The position numbers and the translations under genes were made by a program. Below are positions 1-8,261 of a stretch of DNA of 12,631 bases, in pieces. The DNA is from JBCCWR01 sp039193385 (GTDB lineage: Bacteria; Verrucomicrobiota; Verrucomicrobiia; Methylacidiphilales; JBCCWR01). Below the pieces are notes generated by a model. It was not told the origin of the DNA. It saw only the letters and a program-made list of their open reading frames with translations, and made no database searches. The first letter of the stretch is position 1, and each line of letters starts with the position of its first letter. The stretch lies in NCBI GenBank assembly GCA_039193385.1, contig JBCCWR010000063.1:1-12631 (forward strand). The letters are read 5' to 3'.

Positions 1-157
1 AACAAAATAAGTGATTTTTCTATCAATATCAAGATAGAGAGTATAACTCAATTCGTGAAGATTTTCTAATGTGAGACATCGGCACACATGGGAAAATAAT
101 GGCAAAAGCATGCAAGCATGAGAGGAATAGAATAGATGTGAGTCACTCTTATATGAT
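1..157. other. AT-rich left edge, possible divergent partial ORF
   Basis: This stretch is AT-rich and carries no recognisable gene. One minus-strand frame is open from the window edge through to the start of the thioredoxin-like gene, with a possible ATG at 111-109 that would encode at least 37 residues running off the left edge. The opposite plus frame is also open, from base 1 to a stop at 67-69. Neither translation shows a motif I recognise, so this could be the first part of a divergent gene, the tail of an upstream gene, or plain intergenic DNA. A short repeat (GCATGCAAGCATG at about 108-120) is present. I see no convincing promoter for the gene at 158. Confidence 0.3.
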
Positions 158-763
158 ATGAAGCCTAACCTCCCTTTCTCCCCTTGTTCTATGTTTCATT
201 GTTTCTCTCTCTTTTTAAATAAAAGGCTGTGGTGGTCTTTTTTCTTTATTGTCTGGACAGTTCTGGTGGTGGACGTTGAGGCCCAGCCGAGTTCTGTCGG
301 TGAAAAGGCTAAGACCTGGGGTGTGGAGCAATGGTATCAATTACCCGAGGGAAAAAAGTCTCTTGATCTAGAGGATTTTTCGGGAAAGGTCATTTATCTT
401 TATGGGTTTCAGTCCTGGTGTCCGGGTTGTCACAGCCACGGATTTCCCACGCTGCAAAAATTGACCAAGGAATTCAAAGGAGATCCTGATGTCGTCTTCG
501 TGGCCGTGCAGACTACCTTTGAAGGTTTTTCGCATAATGGATTTGAACAAGCTAAGGAGGTGGCCAAGCGCTATGATCTCAAAATTCCTTTTGGACAGAG
601 CGGTTCTCCAAAAAAGCCTTCGGTTCTGATGAGAAATTATAAGACAGGAGGCACCCCGTGGACTTTACTCATCGATCGTGAGGGTGTCATTCGCTACAGT
701 GATTTCCATATTTCTCCGCAACAAGGGTCTGATTTGATCAATAAATTCAAGAAAGAGAGCTGA
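158..763 (+). CDS. Exported thioredoxin-fold (TlpA/redoxin-like) protein
   Basis: This 201-residue protein is a probable thiol-disulfide oxidoreductase acting outside the cytoplasm. Residues 21-42 look like a signal peptide or membrane anchor: N-K-R, then a hydrophobic run rich in W, F, V and L, then V-E-A before Q43, a plausible signal peptidase I site. The mature part has the thioredoxin fold pattern: a strand ending in W87-C88-P89-G90-C91 (redox CXXC), a helix after it, and the cis-proline motif G-G-T-P167-W. This fits the TlpA/ResA-like family, whose members reduce disulfides or cysteines in exported proteins such as apocytochromes. The substrate here is unknown. The start at 158 has no clear ribosome binding site; M12 (base 191) is an alternative that still leaves the whole signal peptide. 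The gene stands alone and converges on the kinase gene 41 bases downstream. The fold is confident, the specific role is not. Confidence 0.85.
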   Translation: MKPNLPFSPCSMFHCFSLFLNKRLWWSFFFIVWTVLVVDVEAQPSSVGEKAKTWGVEQWYQLPEGKKSLDLEDFSGKVIYLYGFQSWCPGCHSHGFPTLQKLTKEFKGDPDVVFVAVQTTFEGFSHNGFEQAKEVAKRYDLKIPFGQSGSPKKPSVLMRNYKTGGTPWTLLIDREGVIRYSDFHISPQQGSDLINKFKKES

Positions 764-804
764 GCTTTCATTCAACGCTTCTTGCTGAATCCAGGCATAA
801 ACTA

Positions 805-2490
805 TTAGCTACCTCTATGTTCACCCGCAGGCAGCATGAGTTCGAATATAGTCCCGCGGCCTTTGCGCGATTTTAATTTTACTTTGCCGCGGTGGTTCTC
901 CACGGTCTTTTTTACTAATGCCAGACCGAGACCTGTGCCTCCTTTACGATGACTGAGAAAGGGCTGAAAGAGTCCTTCCTGTATTTCTTTAGGAATGCCT
1001 GACCCCGTATCTTTGATAGAAATGATAACCCAGTTTTGATCATCCACATGTTTCTCTTTCACACTCAAGGTGAGTGTGCCGCCATCGGGCATGGCATGAG
1101 CAGCATTGAGAACCAAGTTGAGAATAGCTTGCTCTAGCTGAGGGCGGTCCGCATAGAATTCATTCTCCAGGGATGAGATTTTTTTCTTAATGGAAATTTG
1201 TTGGCCACTGAGTTTATGGCGAACGAGTGTGACCAGGTCGTTAATCATCTCCATCGGATCAATGGGCTCGTAAGCGGGTTCTGAGGAACGCGCAAAGGCA
1301 AGCACTTGATCGAGGATTCTATTCATATGCTTCATCTTTGTATCAATTAAAGAAGCGTCTTTAAGATAATCTTCATTGACGCCGCCGCCATGAACCATGG
1401 TATGGAAGAGCATTTGCACGACGGTGAGAGGATTGCGGATTTCGTGAGCAATTTCCGCGGCCAGCCAGCCTAATGCGGAAAGCCGTTCTGATGCCTTCAA
1501 CTCTTCTTCCTCTTTGACAATTTTTTCTAGAAGTTTTGCTTTGGCAATGGCAATGGCACTCATGTCAGCCATGGCCTTGAGAAGGCGAATTTCTTCATTG
1601 GAAAAGCGGTGTAACTTTCCTGTGTAGACACATAGCACTCCCATCGTGGTTCCCTGAAAAACTAAGGGTACAGCCAGCAATGAAAAAAGGCCTTCCTGAC
1701 GTGCCAGTTCTGTATGTTGGAAACTTTGATTTTCCTGTACATTGAGTACAACGAGCGGCTTGCGTCGACGAAACACCACTCCGATAAGTGAGTCAGAAAT
1801 GGTCAGATTCGGTTTGTCGATATAAGCTTCCGGGGCACCTGCCCAAGCTTTGAGTATAAGTTCATCATCCTCTTCATTAACCAACATGAGCGAACTAAGC
1901 TTGGCTTTCATCAGTTTGGTGGCGTCTTCTGTGATGCGGTCCAGCACGACATCGAGTTCCGTTTCGGAAATAATCGTCTGCCCCATATCAACGAGTGTTT
2001 CAAGCTGCTGGCTGCGTACGCGTAATTGGTTGATTTCCCATGAGTGACGAAGCCATTCGGAGGCTTCCCCAGCAAGTTGAATGAGAAGATTCTGGTCATG
2101 AATATTGAAAGCGTCTTTGGAGTAGCTGTCTATGTTTACGACTCCTATGACATTGCCCTCCAGCTCAAGAGGCACAGCTAGTTCTGACGAGACCTTAGGA
2201 TTCATGCGGATGTAATGGCGATTGTTGACCACATCGTTAACGAGCAAAGGTTTACCTGTGTCTGCAACCCAACCAGTGACGCCCTCACCGTGGCGCAGTT
2301 TCACTTGACGCGCGTTGGCAGATAGTCCGACAGATGCCTCGATATCGAGCATCCCAGTATTGGGGTTCAGGAGCATGATGGAGCCGGAATTAGCTTTGGT
2401 AACGCGAACAGCTGTCTGAATAATCAGATTGAGCAGTTTCTGAGGTTGCCCCAAAACGCGGAGCTCCTTGGGAATCAATAACCGACTCAT
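805..2490 (-). CDS. Soluble GAF-GAF sensor histidine kinase
   Basis: This 561-residue protein is a cytoplasmic two-component histidine kinase. I see no signal peptide or membrane segment. Two tandem GAF domains lie at about residues 17-146 and 165-318 and are the likely sensory input; their ligand cannot be read from the sequence. A short charged helix (about 318-340) leads to the dimerisation and phosphoacceptor domain with H349 in A-E-I-A-H-E-I-R-N-P-L. The ATP-binding domain follows with N462 in the N box, D494-T-G-S-G in G1, F508-Q-P-F in the F box and G517-G-T-G-L-G-L in G2, so all catalytic elements are intact. The core resembles the NtrB/AtoS type of kinase. The start codon overlaps the glnD stop (ATGA, 2490-2487), so the two genes are almost certainly co-transcribed and probably translationally coupled. 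No response regulator lies in the window, so this is an orphan here. A role in nitrogen signalling is inference from the neighbour only. Confidence 0.93.
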   Translation of the reverse strand: MSRLLIPKELRVLGQPQKLLNLIIQTAVRVTKANSGSIMLLNPNTGMLDIEASVGLSANARQVKLRHGEGVTGWVADTGKPLLVNDVVNNRHYIRMNPKVSSELAVPLELEGNVIGVVNIDSYSKDAFNIHDQNLLIQLAGEASEWLRHSWEINQLRVRSQQLETLVDMGQTIISETELDVVLDRITEDATKLMKAKLSSLMLVNEEDDELILKAWAGAPEAYIDKPNLTISDSLIGVVFRRRKPLVVLNVQENQSFQHTELARQEGLFSLLAVPLVFQGTTMGVLCVYTGKLHRFSNEEIRLLKAMADMSAIAIAKAKLLEKIVKEEEELKASERLSALGWLAAEIAHEIRNPLTVVQMLFHTMVHGGGVNEDYLKDASLIDTKMKHMNRILDQVLAFARSSEPAYEPIDPMEMINDLVTLVRHKLSGQQISIKKKISSLENEFYADRPQLEQAILNLVLNAAHAMPDGGTLTLSVKEKHVDDQNWVIISIKDTGSGIPKEIQEGLFQPFLSHRKGGTGLGLALVKKTVENHRGKVKLKSRKGRGTIFELMLPAGEHRGS

Positions 2491-5285
2491 ACTTTACAAA
2501 ATACAGAGTCTTCACTCGTGATGATACTGAGCCGTTTGATGAGTTCTTTCTCCAGGCTGCTTGTATGAATTTTCTTATTATTTTTGCGCATGGAAACATA
2601 AAAGGTGTCCAGGGCTGCTCCCTTTTCCGTGTGAATACGCGCATGGTCTATATTTAATTGTAATTCCACAAAGCATTTTGAAATTTCATACAATAAACCA
2701 AGATGGTCAGGAGCCTGAATATGAATCAGCGAATGTTCCTCGGAAGTATAGTTATCAATGGTCACTTTGTTGGCAAAGATGAGGCCCTCTGCCCGTTTAT
2801 GTTTCTGTCTGGCCCGGTCCTGAGCAGCGCGAACTTCGTGATCCAGATTGTAATCAGGGTTCTCAATCACAGCAGAAAGAATCTCTTCCATCAGTTTCAT
2901 ATCTTTTTCACGTGTTACAGCGGCGTGCTGGTTTGTACAAACACTAAATGTATCAATAGCCAGGTCGTCATGGCGTGTGATGATGTCAGATGAAAGAATG
3001 TTTAGATCGGCCACGGCAATAGCGCCTACGATGTTGCAGAAGAGGTGTTCCGAATCCTTAGCAGCGAGGATCATTTCCGTGTGCCCCTGATTTTCACGGC
3101 TTGTCCAGTAGAATTCAGGCCGTATGCTTTCCGGTTTCTGGTCGCTTTCCTGAACGCGTTTGCTGAAGTGGTAGGCGCAGCGAATCTGGCGGGCAATGGT
3201 CTTCGCATTAGCATGGTTGAGGAAGCGATCTGGTATGAGGTGAAAATGAGTAATAAATTGGTCATCTCCTACTTCCGCAGGAACCCGCTCACGTACATTG
3301 GCGCGAACATTAGCACGATGAACGGCGGTTTTTTCGAGGAATTCTTCTTCGCCTTCCAGCATGATCAAGGTTCTGTGGTAGAGATGCCACACCAAAACTT
3401 CCTTCCAGTTGGACCAGTTATTGTGTCCGCCAATACCTTTGCCATCCGCCAGGGTTAAGAGCATGAGCATGTCCAGACGTTCCTTGTCTTGGACAATGCG
3501 CGCGAAGTCACGAATCGTATCGGGGTCATCTAGATTTCTGCGCTGGGCCACCTCGGAAAGAGTTTCATGGTGGACGACTAGAAACATCAGTATCTTCAGT
3601 TTACGCCCGGTGATTTTCATGCGTTTGGCCAACTTGGAAGCGAATTGAGCGCTTTCTTCGGCATGGTGCTGGGTTAGCATGGATTTACCGGTGTCATGCA
3701 TAATGAGCGCCAGATAGAGAATTGCGGGATGGTCTAACTCAACAAGGAGATTTTTGTATTGAGGGAAGGGTTCCTCTTCTGCATCGAGAACGCGGTCCAA
3801 CTGCTCCAAACAGACGATAGTATGTTCATCCGCAGTGTATTGATGGTAAAACTCATGCTGCACGAGGCAGGTCATAGGGGCAAATTCTGGTACTACTTTA
3901 CCCAGCAGGCCCACGCGGTGCATCTCACGAACGGTGCGGCCAACTTTTCCTTTATGGCTGAGGATATCAAAAAAGATTTCTCGTGCCCGCGCTGTCATTA
4001 AGTGACTGCGTTTAAAGTATTGAGTTTCATCTGTAATCTGTTTACGAAGCTCAGCGCTCAAGACGGCGTCCTGCTGTTGTGCGACCTGAAAGACATGGAG
4101 TAGCTCAATGGGGTCTTTTTTAAAGAGCCGTGGTGTTTCGAGATGAATGCCTGTTTCGTCTATAATGTAGGCGCCAATCTGTGTCATGCCGCGCATGCTT
4201 TTAGGCAGCATTTTCCACAGACCTGCTTTTTGTTTGTTATTCTTATTAGCCAGGCGTTCGGAGAGAAGATTGGTGATGAGAAAGATGTTACGCGAGTGCT
4301 GGTAGTAATCTTTCATCATAGCTTCAACTTTGCGCAGAATGTGGCGTTGAGGATAGCGAAAGAATTTGGCTACCTCACCCTGCATCCGTAACGTCAGAAC
4401 ATCAGACTCGCGTTTTTCTATGAGATGTACCTGTGTGCGTATGCGAAGCAGAAAGTCATAGGCGGCATCAATGCTTTTGCGTTCCGAGCTACTCAGCAGA
4501 CCAAGCTTTTGCAGTTTCTGTGTGGAGTCAGCCTTGTGTTTAACAAGACTCATCCAGATTAGGTTCTGGTAATCCCGCAACCCGCCACATCCGTTCTTAA
4601 TATGAGGCTCCTGGCGGTAAGGGGTATTATCAAATTTGCTATGGCGTTCTTTTTGATCCTTCAAGCGCCACTTAAGGTATTTATCTTCTTTACCTTCAAT
4701 GCAGGAGCGCCAGTAACGCTGCTTAAATTCTTCAAATAAACTATTGTCTCCAGCTAGCATGCGGACTTCGAGTAAAGATGTTAGCGTCTGTTGGTCCGTA
4801 TTAGCCTGGCTCACTAATTCATCCAGTGTGCGCACCGCATGCCCAACCTTGAGCCCAACATCCCATAGAAGGTACAGAACCTGATCCACAACATCAGCGA
4901 TGAATTTTTGTTCTACGCTTTTGGGTTTGTTTTTTTGATAGAGGAAATGGATATCAATATCACTATACGGGTTTAATTCTCCGCGACCAAAGCCGCCCAC
5001 GGCAATGAGGGCGATGGAAACCTGATCTTCCTTCAGCTTATGTTTTTTCTCATTGTTACGAACCGCACTACCAAAGATATGGCGTAGTACAATCGTCATC
5101 ATATCCGAACGTTTGCGCGCCACCTCCAGGCCACTTAAGCCTTGTTTATGTAATAAGTGAATCCGGTGATCTTCGATTTTTAAGAAATTCTTGTACGTTT
5201 GCAGAGAATCCGTAGGCATGCCTTTTGCAGCTTCTGCTAGCTTGTTTTCGGCGTGCTTGAGCACTTTTTCCATATGCACGGACAT
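2487..5285 (-). CDS. glnD: [Protein-PII] uridylyltransferase / uridylyl-removing enzyme GlnD
   Basis: GlnD reads cellular glutamine and adds UMP to, or removes it from, the PII protein, which controls glutamine synthetase and nitrogen assimilation. The 932 residues (E. coli enzyme about 890) show the full domain order. The nucleotidyltransferase signature G97-G-F-G-R-G-E-L-N-P-Y-S-D109-I-D111 includes the metal-binding aspartates. The family motif G-C-G-G-L-R-D lies at 232-238. An HD hydrolase domain has H488, H530-D531 and further histidines at 540-541 and 572-573. Two C-terminal ACT domains (about 735-790 and 853-930) are the expected glutamine sensors. Both activities should therefore be present. 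The start at 5285 has no Shine-Dalgarno; M5 (5273) is an alternative. The gene is first in an operon with the GAF histidine kinase and is divergent from gyrB across a 340-base gap. No PII, amtB or glutamine synthetase gene lies in the window. Confidence 0.96.
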   Translation of the reverse strand: MSVHMEKVLKHAENKLAEAAKGMPTDSLQTYKNFLKIEDHRIHLLHKQGLSGLEVARKRSDMMTIVLRHIFGSAVRNNEKKHKLKEDQVSIALIAVGGFGRGELNPYSDIDIHFLYQKNKPKSVEQKFIADVVDQVLYLLWDVGLKVGHAVRTLDELVSQANTDQQTLTSLLEVRMLAGDNSLFEEFKQRYWRSCIEGKEDKYLKWRLKDQKERHSKFDNTPYRQEPHIKNGCGGLRDYQNLIWMSLVKHKADSTQKLQKLGLLSSSERKSIDAAYDFLLRIRTQVHLIEKRESDVLTLRMQGEVAKFFRYPQRHILRKVEAMMKDYYQHSRNIFLITNLLSERLANKNNKQKAGLWKMLPKSMRGMTQIGAYIIDETGIHLETPRLFKKDPIELLHVFQVAQQQDAVLSAELRKQITDETQYFKRSHLMTARAREIFFDILSHKGKVGRTVREMHRVGLLGKVVPEFAPMTCLVQHEFYHQYTADEHTIVCLEQLDRVLDAEEEPFPQYKNLLVELDHPAILYLALIMHDTGKSMLTQHHAEESAQFASKLAKRMKITGRKLKILMFLVVHHETLSEVAQRRNLDDPDTIRDFARIVQDKERLDMLMLLTLADGKGIGGHNNWSNWKEVLVWHLYHRTLIMLEGEEEFLEKTAVHRANVRANVRERVPAEVGDDQFITHFHLIPDRFLNHANAKTIARQIRCAYHFSKRVQESDQKPESIRPEFYWTSRENQGHTEMILAAKDSEHLFCNIVGAIAVADLNILSSDIITRHDDLAIDTFSVCTNQHAAVTREKDMKLMEEILSAVIENPDYNLDHEVRAAQDRARQKHKRAEGLIFANKVTIDNYTSEEHSLIHIQAPDHLGLLYEISKCFVELQLNIDHARIHTEKGAALDTFYVSMRKNNKKIHTSSLEKELIKRLSIITSEDSVFCKV

Positions 5286-5625
5286 AAATAAAAAACATAC
5301 GATTTAAGAAGATTAAATCAATGGCCAACCATGAACCTATGAAAATATCTTACCTATAATATATATAGCACTTTTCTGAAAATTCTTAATTAAGCCTTAC
5401 TTTACTTATGTTCTTGGTTGGTTAGAAACAAAAAGAGCTCCAGAAACTTGAGCATTTATAAATGATTGAGAGGCACAATCTGTGGCCTAATGAAGATTAA
5501 GATTCAAAAAAATTATTTATCATAAAAATTTTTTACATAAATCATTGAATACAAATACTTTATATAATCGAAAGAAATAGAAAAAAGGTTGCCTCATAGA
5601 TTGTTTTCTGAGATTATTTTTCCTT
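5286..5625. promoter_or_regulatory. AT-rich divergent promoter region between glnD and gyrB
   Basis: No gene is visible in these 340 bases. The region is strongly AT-rich compared with the flanking genes and must contain promoters for both the glnD-kinase operon and the gyrase operon. On the plus strand TATAAT at 5563-5568 is the best -10 candidate for gyrB, giving a leader of roughly 50 bases; no well-spaced -35 box accompanies it. Toward glnD the segment around 5353-5367, which reads as a run of TATAT/ATTAT on the minus strand, is a candidate -10 zone. A- and T-runs occur at 5506-5512, 5524-5528, 5529-5534 and 5581-5586, including a weak AT-only inverted repeat (5507-5514 with 5527-5534). 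A 10-base palindrome CTTAATTAAG lies at 5385-5394. Promoter function is inferred from layout. Confidence 0.6.
5563..5568 (+). promoter_or_regulatory. Candidate -10 hexamer for gyrB
   Basis: A perfect TATAAT lies 57 bases before the gyrB start codon. The nearest -35-like hexamers are badly spaced (TTGAAT 12 bases upstream, TTTACA 25 bases upstream), so the call rests on the -10 match and position alone. In an AT-rich gap such a match can arise by chance. Confidence 0.3.
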
Positions 5626-8199
5626 ATGTCAGAAGATGGTTCTCCAGCCGTAGAAGCACCCGCTAATACCCAAGTTCATGTAGATTACGACGCTAGTAAG
5701 ATTGATAAACTCGAAGGACTCGAAGCCGTTCGCAAGCGTCCCGGCATGTACATCGGTCATACGGATGAGAGGGGCTTGCATCACTGTGTTTATGAAGTTT
5801 TAGATAACTCTATTGATGAACATTTGGCAGGTTTTTGTACCAAGGTAGAAGTCATCTTGCACGAAGATGGTTCATGTACGCTCTCCGATGATGGCCGTGG
5901 TATTCCTGTTGATATTCACCCAAAGTTTAAGATTCCCGCAGTAGAGCTCGTACTAACGAACCTTCATGCTGGGGGTAAATTTGGACAAGGTGCTTATAAA
6001 TACTCCGGTGGTCTTCACGGTGTGGGAGCCAAGTGTGTGAATGCGCTTTCCAAGTGGTTTGATGTTGAAGTGTCTCGTGAAGGCAAAATTCACCACATGG
6101 CCTTCGAGCAGGGGAATACCACCCAGAAACTTGAGGTTATTGGCCAAACAGATAAAACCGGGACGCGTATTACTTTCTGTCCTGATCCTGAAATCTTTAC
6201 CATCACGCAAACTTTCAAATGGGATATTTTAGCTAATCGTCTGCGAGAGCTGGCTTTTCTTAATCCAGGCATCGAGATCATTCTGAAAGATGAACGGACC
6301 GGCGAAGGAGAAGAGGAAAATTCTGAAACGAGAAAAGAGACCTTCTATTTTAAGAAAGGTATCTCTGAGTTTGTGACCCAGCTTGGCAAAAGCAAACAGG
6401 TCATTCATCAGGACCCTATCTGCATCCAGCGTACGAAAGATGAAGTCATCGTCGATGTTGTTGTACAATACAATGAATCCTTCAGCGACCAGATCATGTG
6501 CTACACCAATGCCATTCCGAATCCGGATGGTGGAGCGCATCTGGTGGGATTTCGCACGGCTTTAACTCGTTCCATTAACCAATACGCCAAGAGCAATAAT
6601 CTGGTTAAAGAAAAAGATCCCGCTATCTCCGGCGATGATGTGCGTGAGGGGCTTATCTCCGTGGTAGCCGTGAAACATCCTAACCCCAGCTTTGAGTCAC
6701 AAACAAAGGTCAAACTTGTTTCTCCGGAAGTCGAAGGCATCGTTTCTTCCTGCACTTATGAAGGCTTAATGGTTTTCTTTGATGCGAACCCTCCTGTGGC
6801 CAAGAAGGTCATTGAAAAGGGACTCAATGCAGCACGCGCGCGTGAAGCAGCTCGTAAGGCCAGGGAAGCGGTTCGTAAAACGGCTATGTCCGGTGGCGGG
6901 TTGCCAGGTAAACTTGCGGATTGTTCAAGTCGCGATCCTGATAAAACCGAACTTTACATCGTAGAGGGTGATTCGGCTGGCGGTTCTGCCAAGCAGGGTC
7001 GAGATCGACGCTTCCAGGCTATTTTGCCTATCCGCGGTAAGCTCATTAATGTTGAAAAAGCGCGTCTGGATAAGGTGCTGCAGAATAAAGAAATCCGCAC
7101 CATGATCACCGCAGTGGGCACTGGCATTGGCGATGGTGAAGGCGACGGCGCATTTAACATCGAGCGTTTACGTTATCATAAAATCATCATCATGACTGAT
7201 GCGGATGTGGATGGTTCACACATTCGCACGCTGCTTTTGACTTTCTTTTACCGTCATATGCCGCAACTAGTGAAACAGGGAAATATTTATATTGCCCAAC
7301 CACCGCTTTACCAGATTACTCGTAAGAAGCGCCAAGAGTATATTCAGGATGACAACCGCATGAATAAAATTCTCATTGAGTTAGGCACGGAAGACATGCG
7401 CTTACATGATGTGAAAGAGAATAAAGATTTCTCCCAAGAGCAGCTCGTAGAGGTTTTAGAGCTTTTAGAAAAACTCCAAAAGTATGCCATTAGCATCAAG
7501 CGCCACGGAGGTGATTTTGAGAACTATCTTGAGGCAGGTCTGGAAGATAAAGGAGAAGCCCCCCATTTACCCAAACACCTCGTGCGCATTCGTTCCGGCA
7601 ATGAAGAACATGTTCATTATTTTCACAATGATGACGAGCTGGCTGCTTTCTCCAATGAAAACCCCGACCTCAGTTTGTTGACGGAGGAATCAGAAGCCGA
7701 TATTGAAGATCAGCCCGTCACCACGCAGACAGGGAGCATCAGGCGAAATGGAAATAATGGCAATGGCCATCGACGGGCCATACACGTAACCCTCACAGAG
7801 TCCAAAGCCATCGCAGGTCTTCTGGATCAACTGCATGATAAAGGGTTGGATGTAGAACACTACTCCAAACAGGAAACGCCTCTTTATAAACTCATAGAGG
7901 GCGAAGATGAAGATGCTGATGAGATAGCTATTTATTCGGTTCCAGAAATTTTTGAGCGTATCATCGACAATGGGCGCAAGGGTATACAGATCAAGCGCTT
8001 TAAAGGTCTTGGAGAAATGAACGCCAAGGAACTTTTCGAAACCACTATGAATCCAGAAAAGCGCAGGCTGCTAAAAGTCGATTTGACAGACGCCATTGAG
8101 GCAGAGCAGATGTTTTCCACGCTGATGGGGGACGAAGTAGAACCGCGCCGCCAGTTCATTCAGGACAACGCGCTCAACGTCCGGAATCTCGACATCTAA
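5626..8199 (+). CDS. gyrB: DNA gyrase subunit B
   Basis: GyrB is the ATPase and TOPRIM subunit of the A2B2 gyrase that introduces negative supercoils. The 857 residues contain the GHKL ATPase motifs Y-E57-V-L-D-N61-S (general base Glu and Mg-binding Asn), D88-D-G-R-G-I-P and the lid G-L-H-G-V-G-A (129-135). The transducer domain follows, with K363-V-K-L. The TOPRIM domain has E447-G-D-S-A-G-G and D525-A-D527-V-D-G, so all metal ligands are present. The C-terminal part ends with R-F-K-G-L-G-E-M-N (791-799) and the usual tail. Between Q-P-P-L-Y (558-562) and that motif there are about 225 residues, an insert of the kind known from E. coli GyrB, here with an Asn/Gly-rich linker near 708-715. About 15-18 extra residues precede the ATPase domain. 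The start lacks a Shine-Dalgarno. Gene gyrA follows after 62 bases, so the two form an operon. The QPP-x-Y and gyrA context argue against ParE. Confidence 0.97.
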   Translation: MSEDGSPAVEAPANTQVHVDYDASKIDKLEGLEAVRKRPGMYIGHTDERGLHHCVYEVLDNSIDEHLAGFCTKVEVILHEDGSCTLSDDGRGIPVDIHPKFKIPAVELVLTNLHAGGKFGQGAYKYSGGLHGVGAKCVNALSKWFDVEVSREGKIHHMAFEQGNTTQKLEVIGQTDKTGTRITFCPDPEIFTITQTFKWDILANRLRELAFLNPGIEIILKDERTGEGEEENSETRKETFYFKKGISEFVTQLGKSKQVIHQDPICIQRTKDEVIVDVVVQYNESFSDQIMCYTNAIPNPDGGAHLVGFRTALTRSINQYAKSNNLVKEKDPAISGDDVREGLISVVAVKHPNPSFESQTKVKLVSPEVEGIVSSCTYEGLMVFFDANPPVAKKVIEKGLNAARAREAARKAREAVRKTAMSGGGLPGKLADCSSRDPDKTELYIVEGDSAGGSAKQGRDRRFQAILPIRGKLINVEKARLDKVLQNKEIRTMITAVGTGIGDGEGDGAFNIERLRYHKIIIMTDADVDGSHIRTLLLTFFYRHMPQLVKQGNIYIAQPPLYQITRKKRQEYIQDDNRMNKILIELGTEDMRLHDVKENKDFSQEQLVEVLELLEKLQKYAISIKRHGGDFENYLEAGLEDKGEAPHLPKHLVRIRSGNEEHVHYFHNDDELAAFSNENPDLSLLTEESEADIEDQPVTTQTGSIRRNGNNGNGHRRAIHVTLTESKAIAGLLDQLHDKGLDVEHYSKQETPLYKLIEGEDEDADEIAIYSVPEIFERIIDNGRKGIQIKRFKGLGEMNAKELFETTMNPEKRRLLKVDLTDAIEAEQMFSTLMGDEVEPRRQFIQDNALNVRNLDI

Positions 8200-8261
8200 C
8201 GCACAGAAAAGAAACCTCTCCCCTCAAAATTGCATCATTTTATACTTAGATAACCATTACC

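Noticed and set aside
419..433. C-P-G-C-H in the thioredoxin-like protein formally matches the c-type heme attachment motif CXXCH.
   Set aside because: It sits at the active-site position of a thioredoxin fold, preceded by Trp and followed later by the cis-Pro motif G-G-T-P. It is a redox CXXC, as in other Trx-fold proteins that have His after the second Cys.
751..790. Small inverted repeats (GAAAG/CTTTC and ATTCA/TGAAT) at the end of the thioredoxin-like gene, considered as a terminator.
   Set aside because: The stems have five pairs with loops of nine or more bases and no T-run, so they are not convincing.
3045..3458. 137-codon plus-strand open frame inside glnD.
   Set aside because: It lies antisense to the conserved HD-to-ACT part of GlnD, has no recognisable domain and is explained as a shadow of the real gene.
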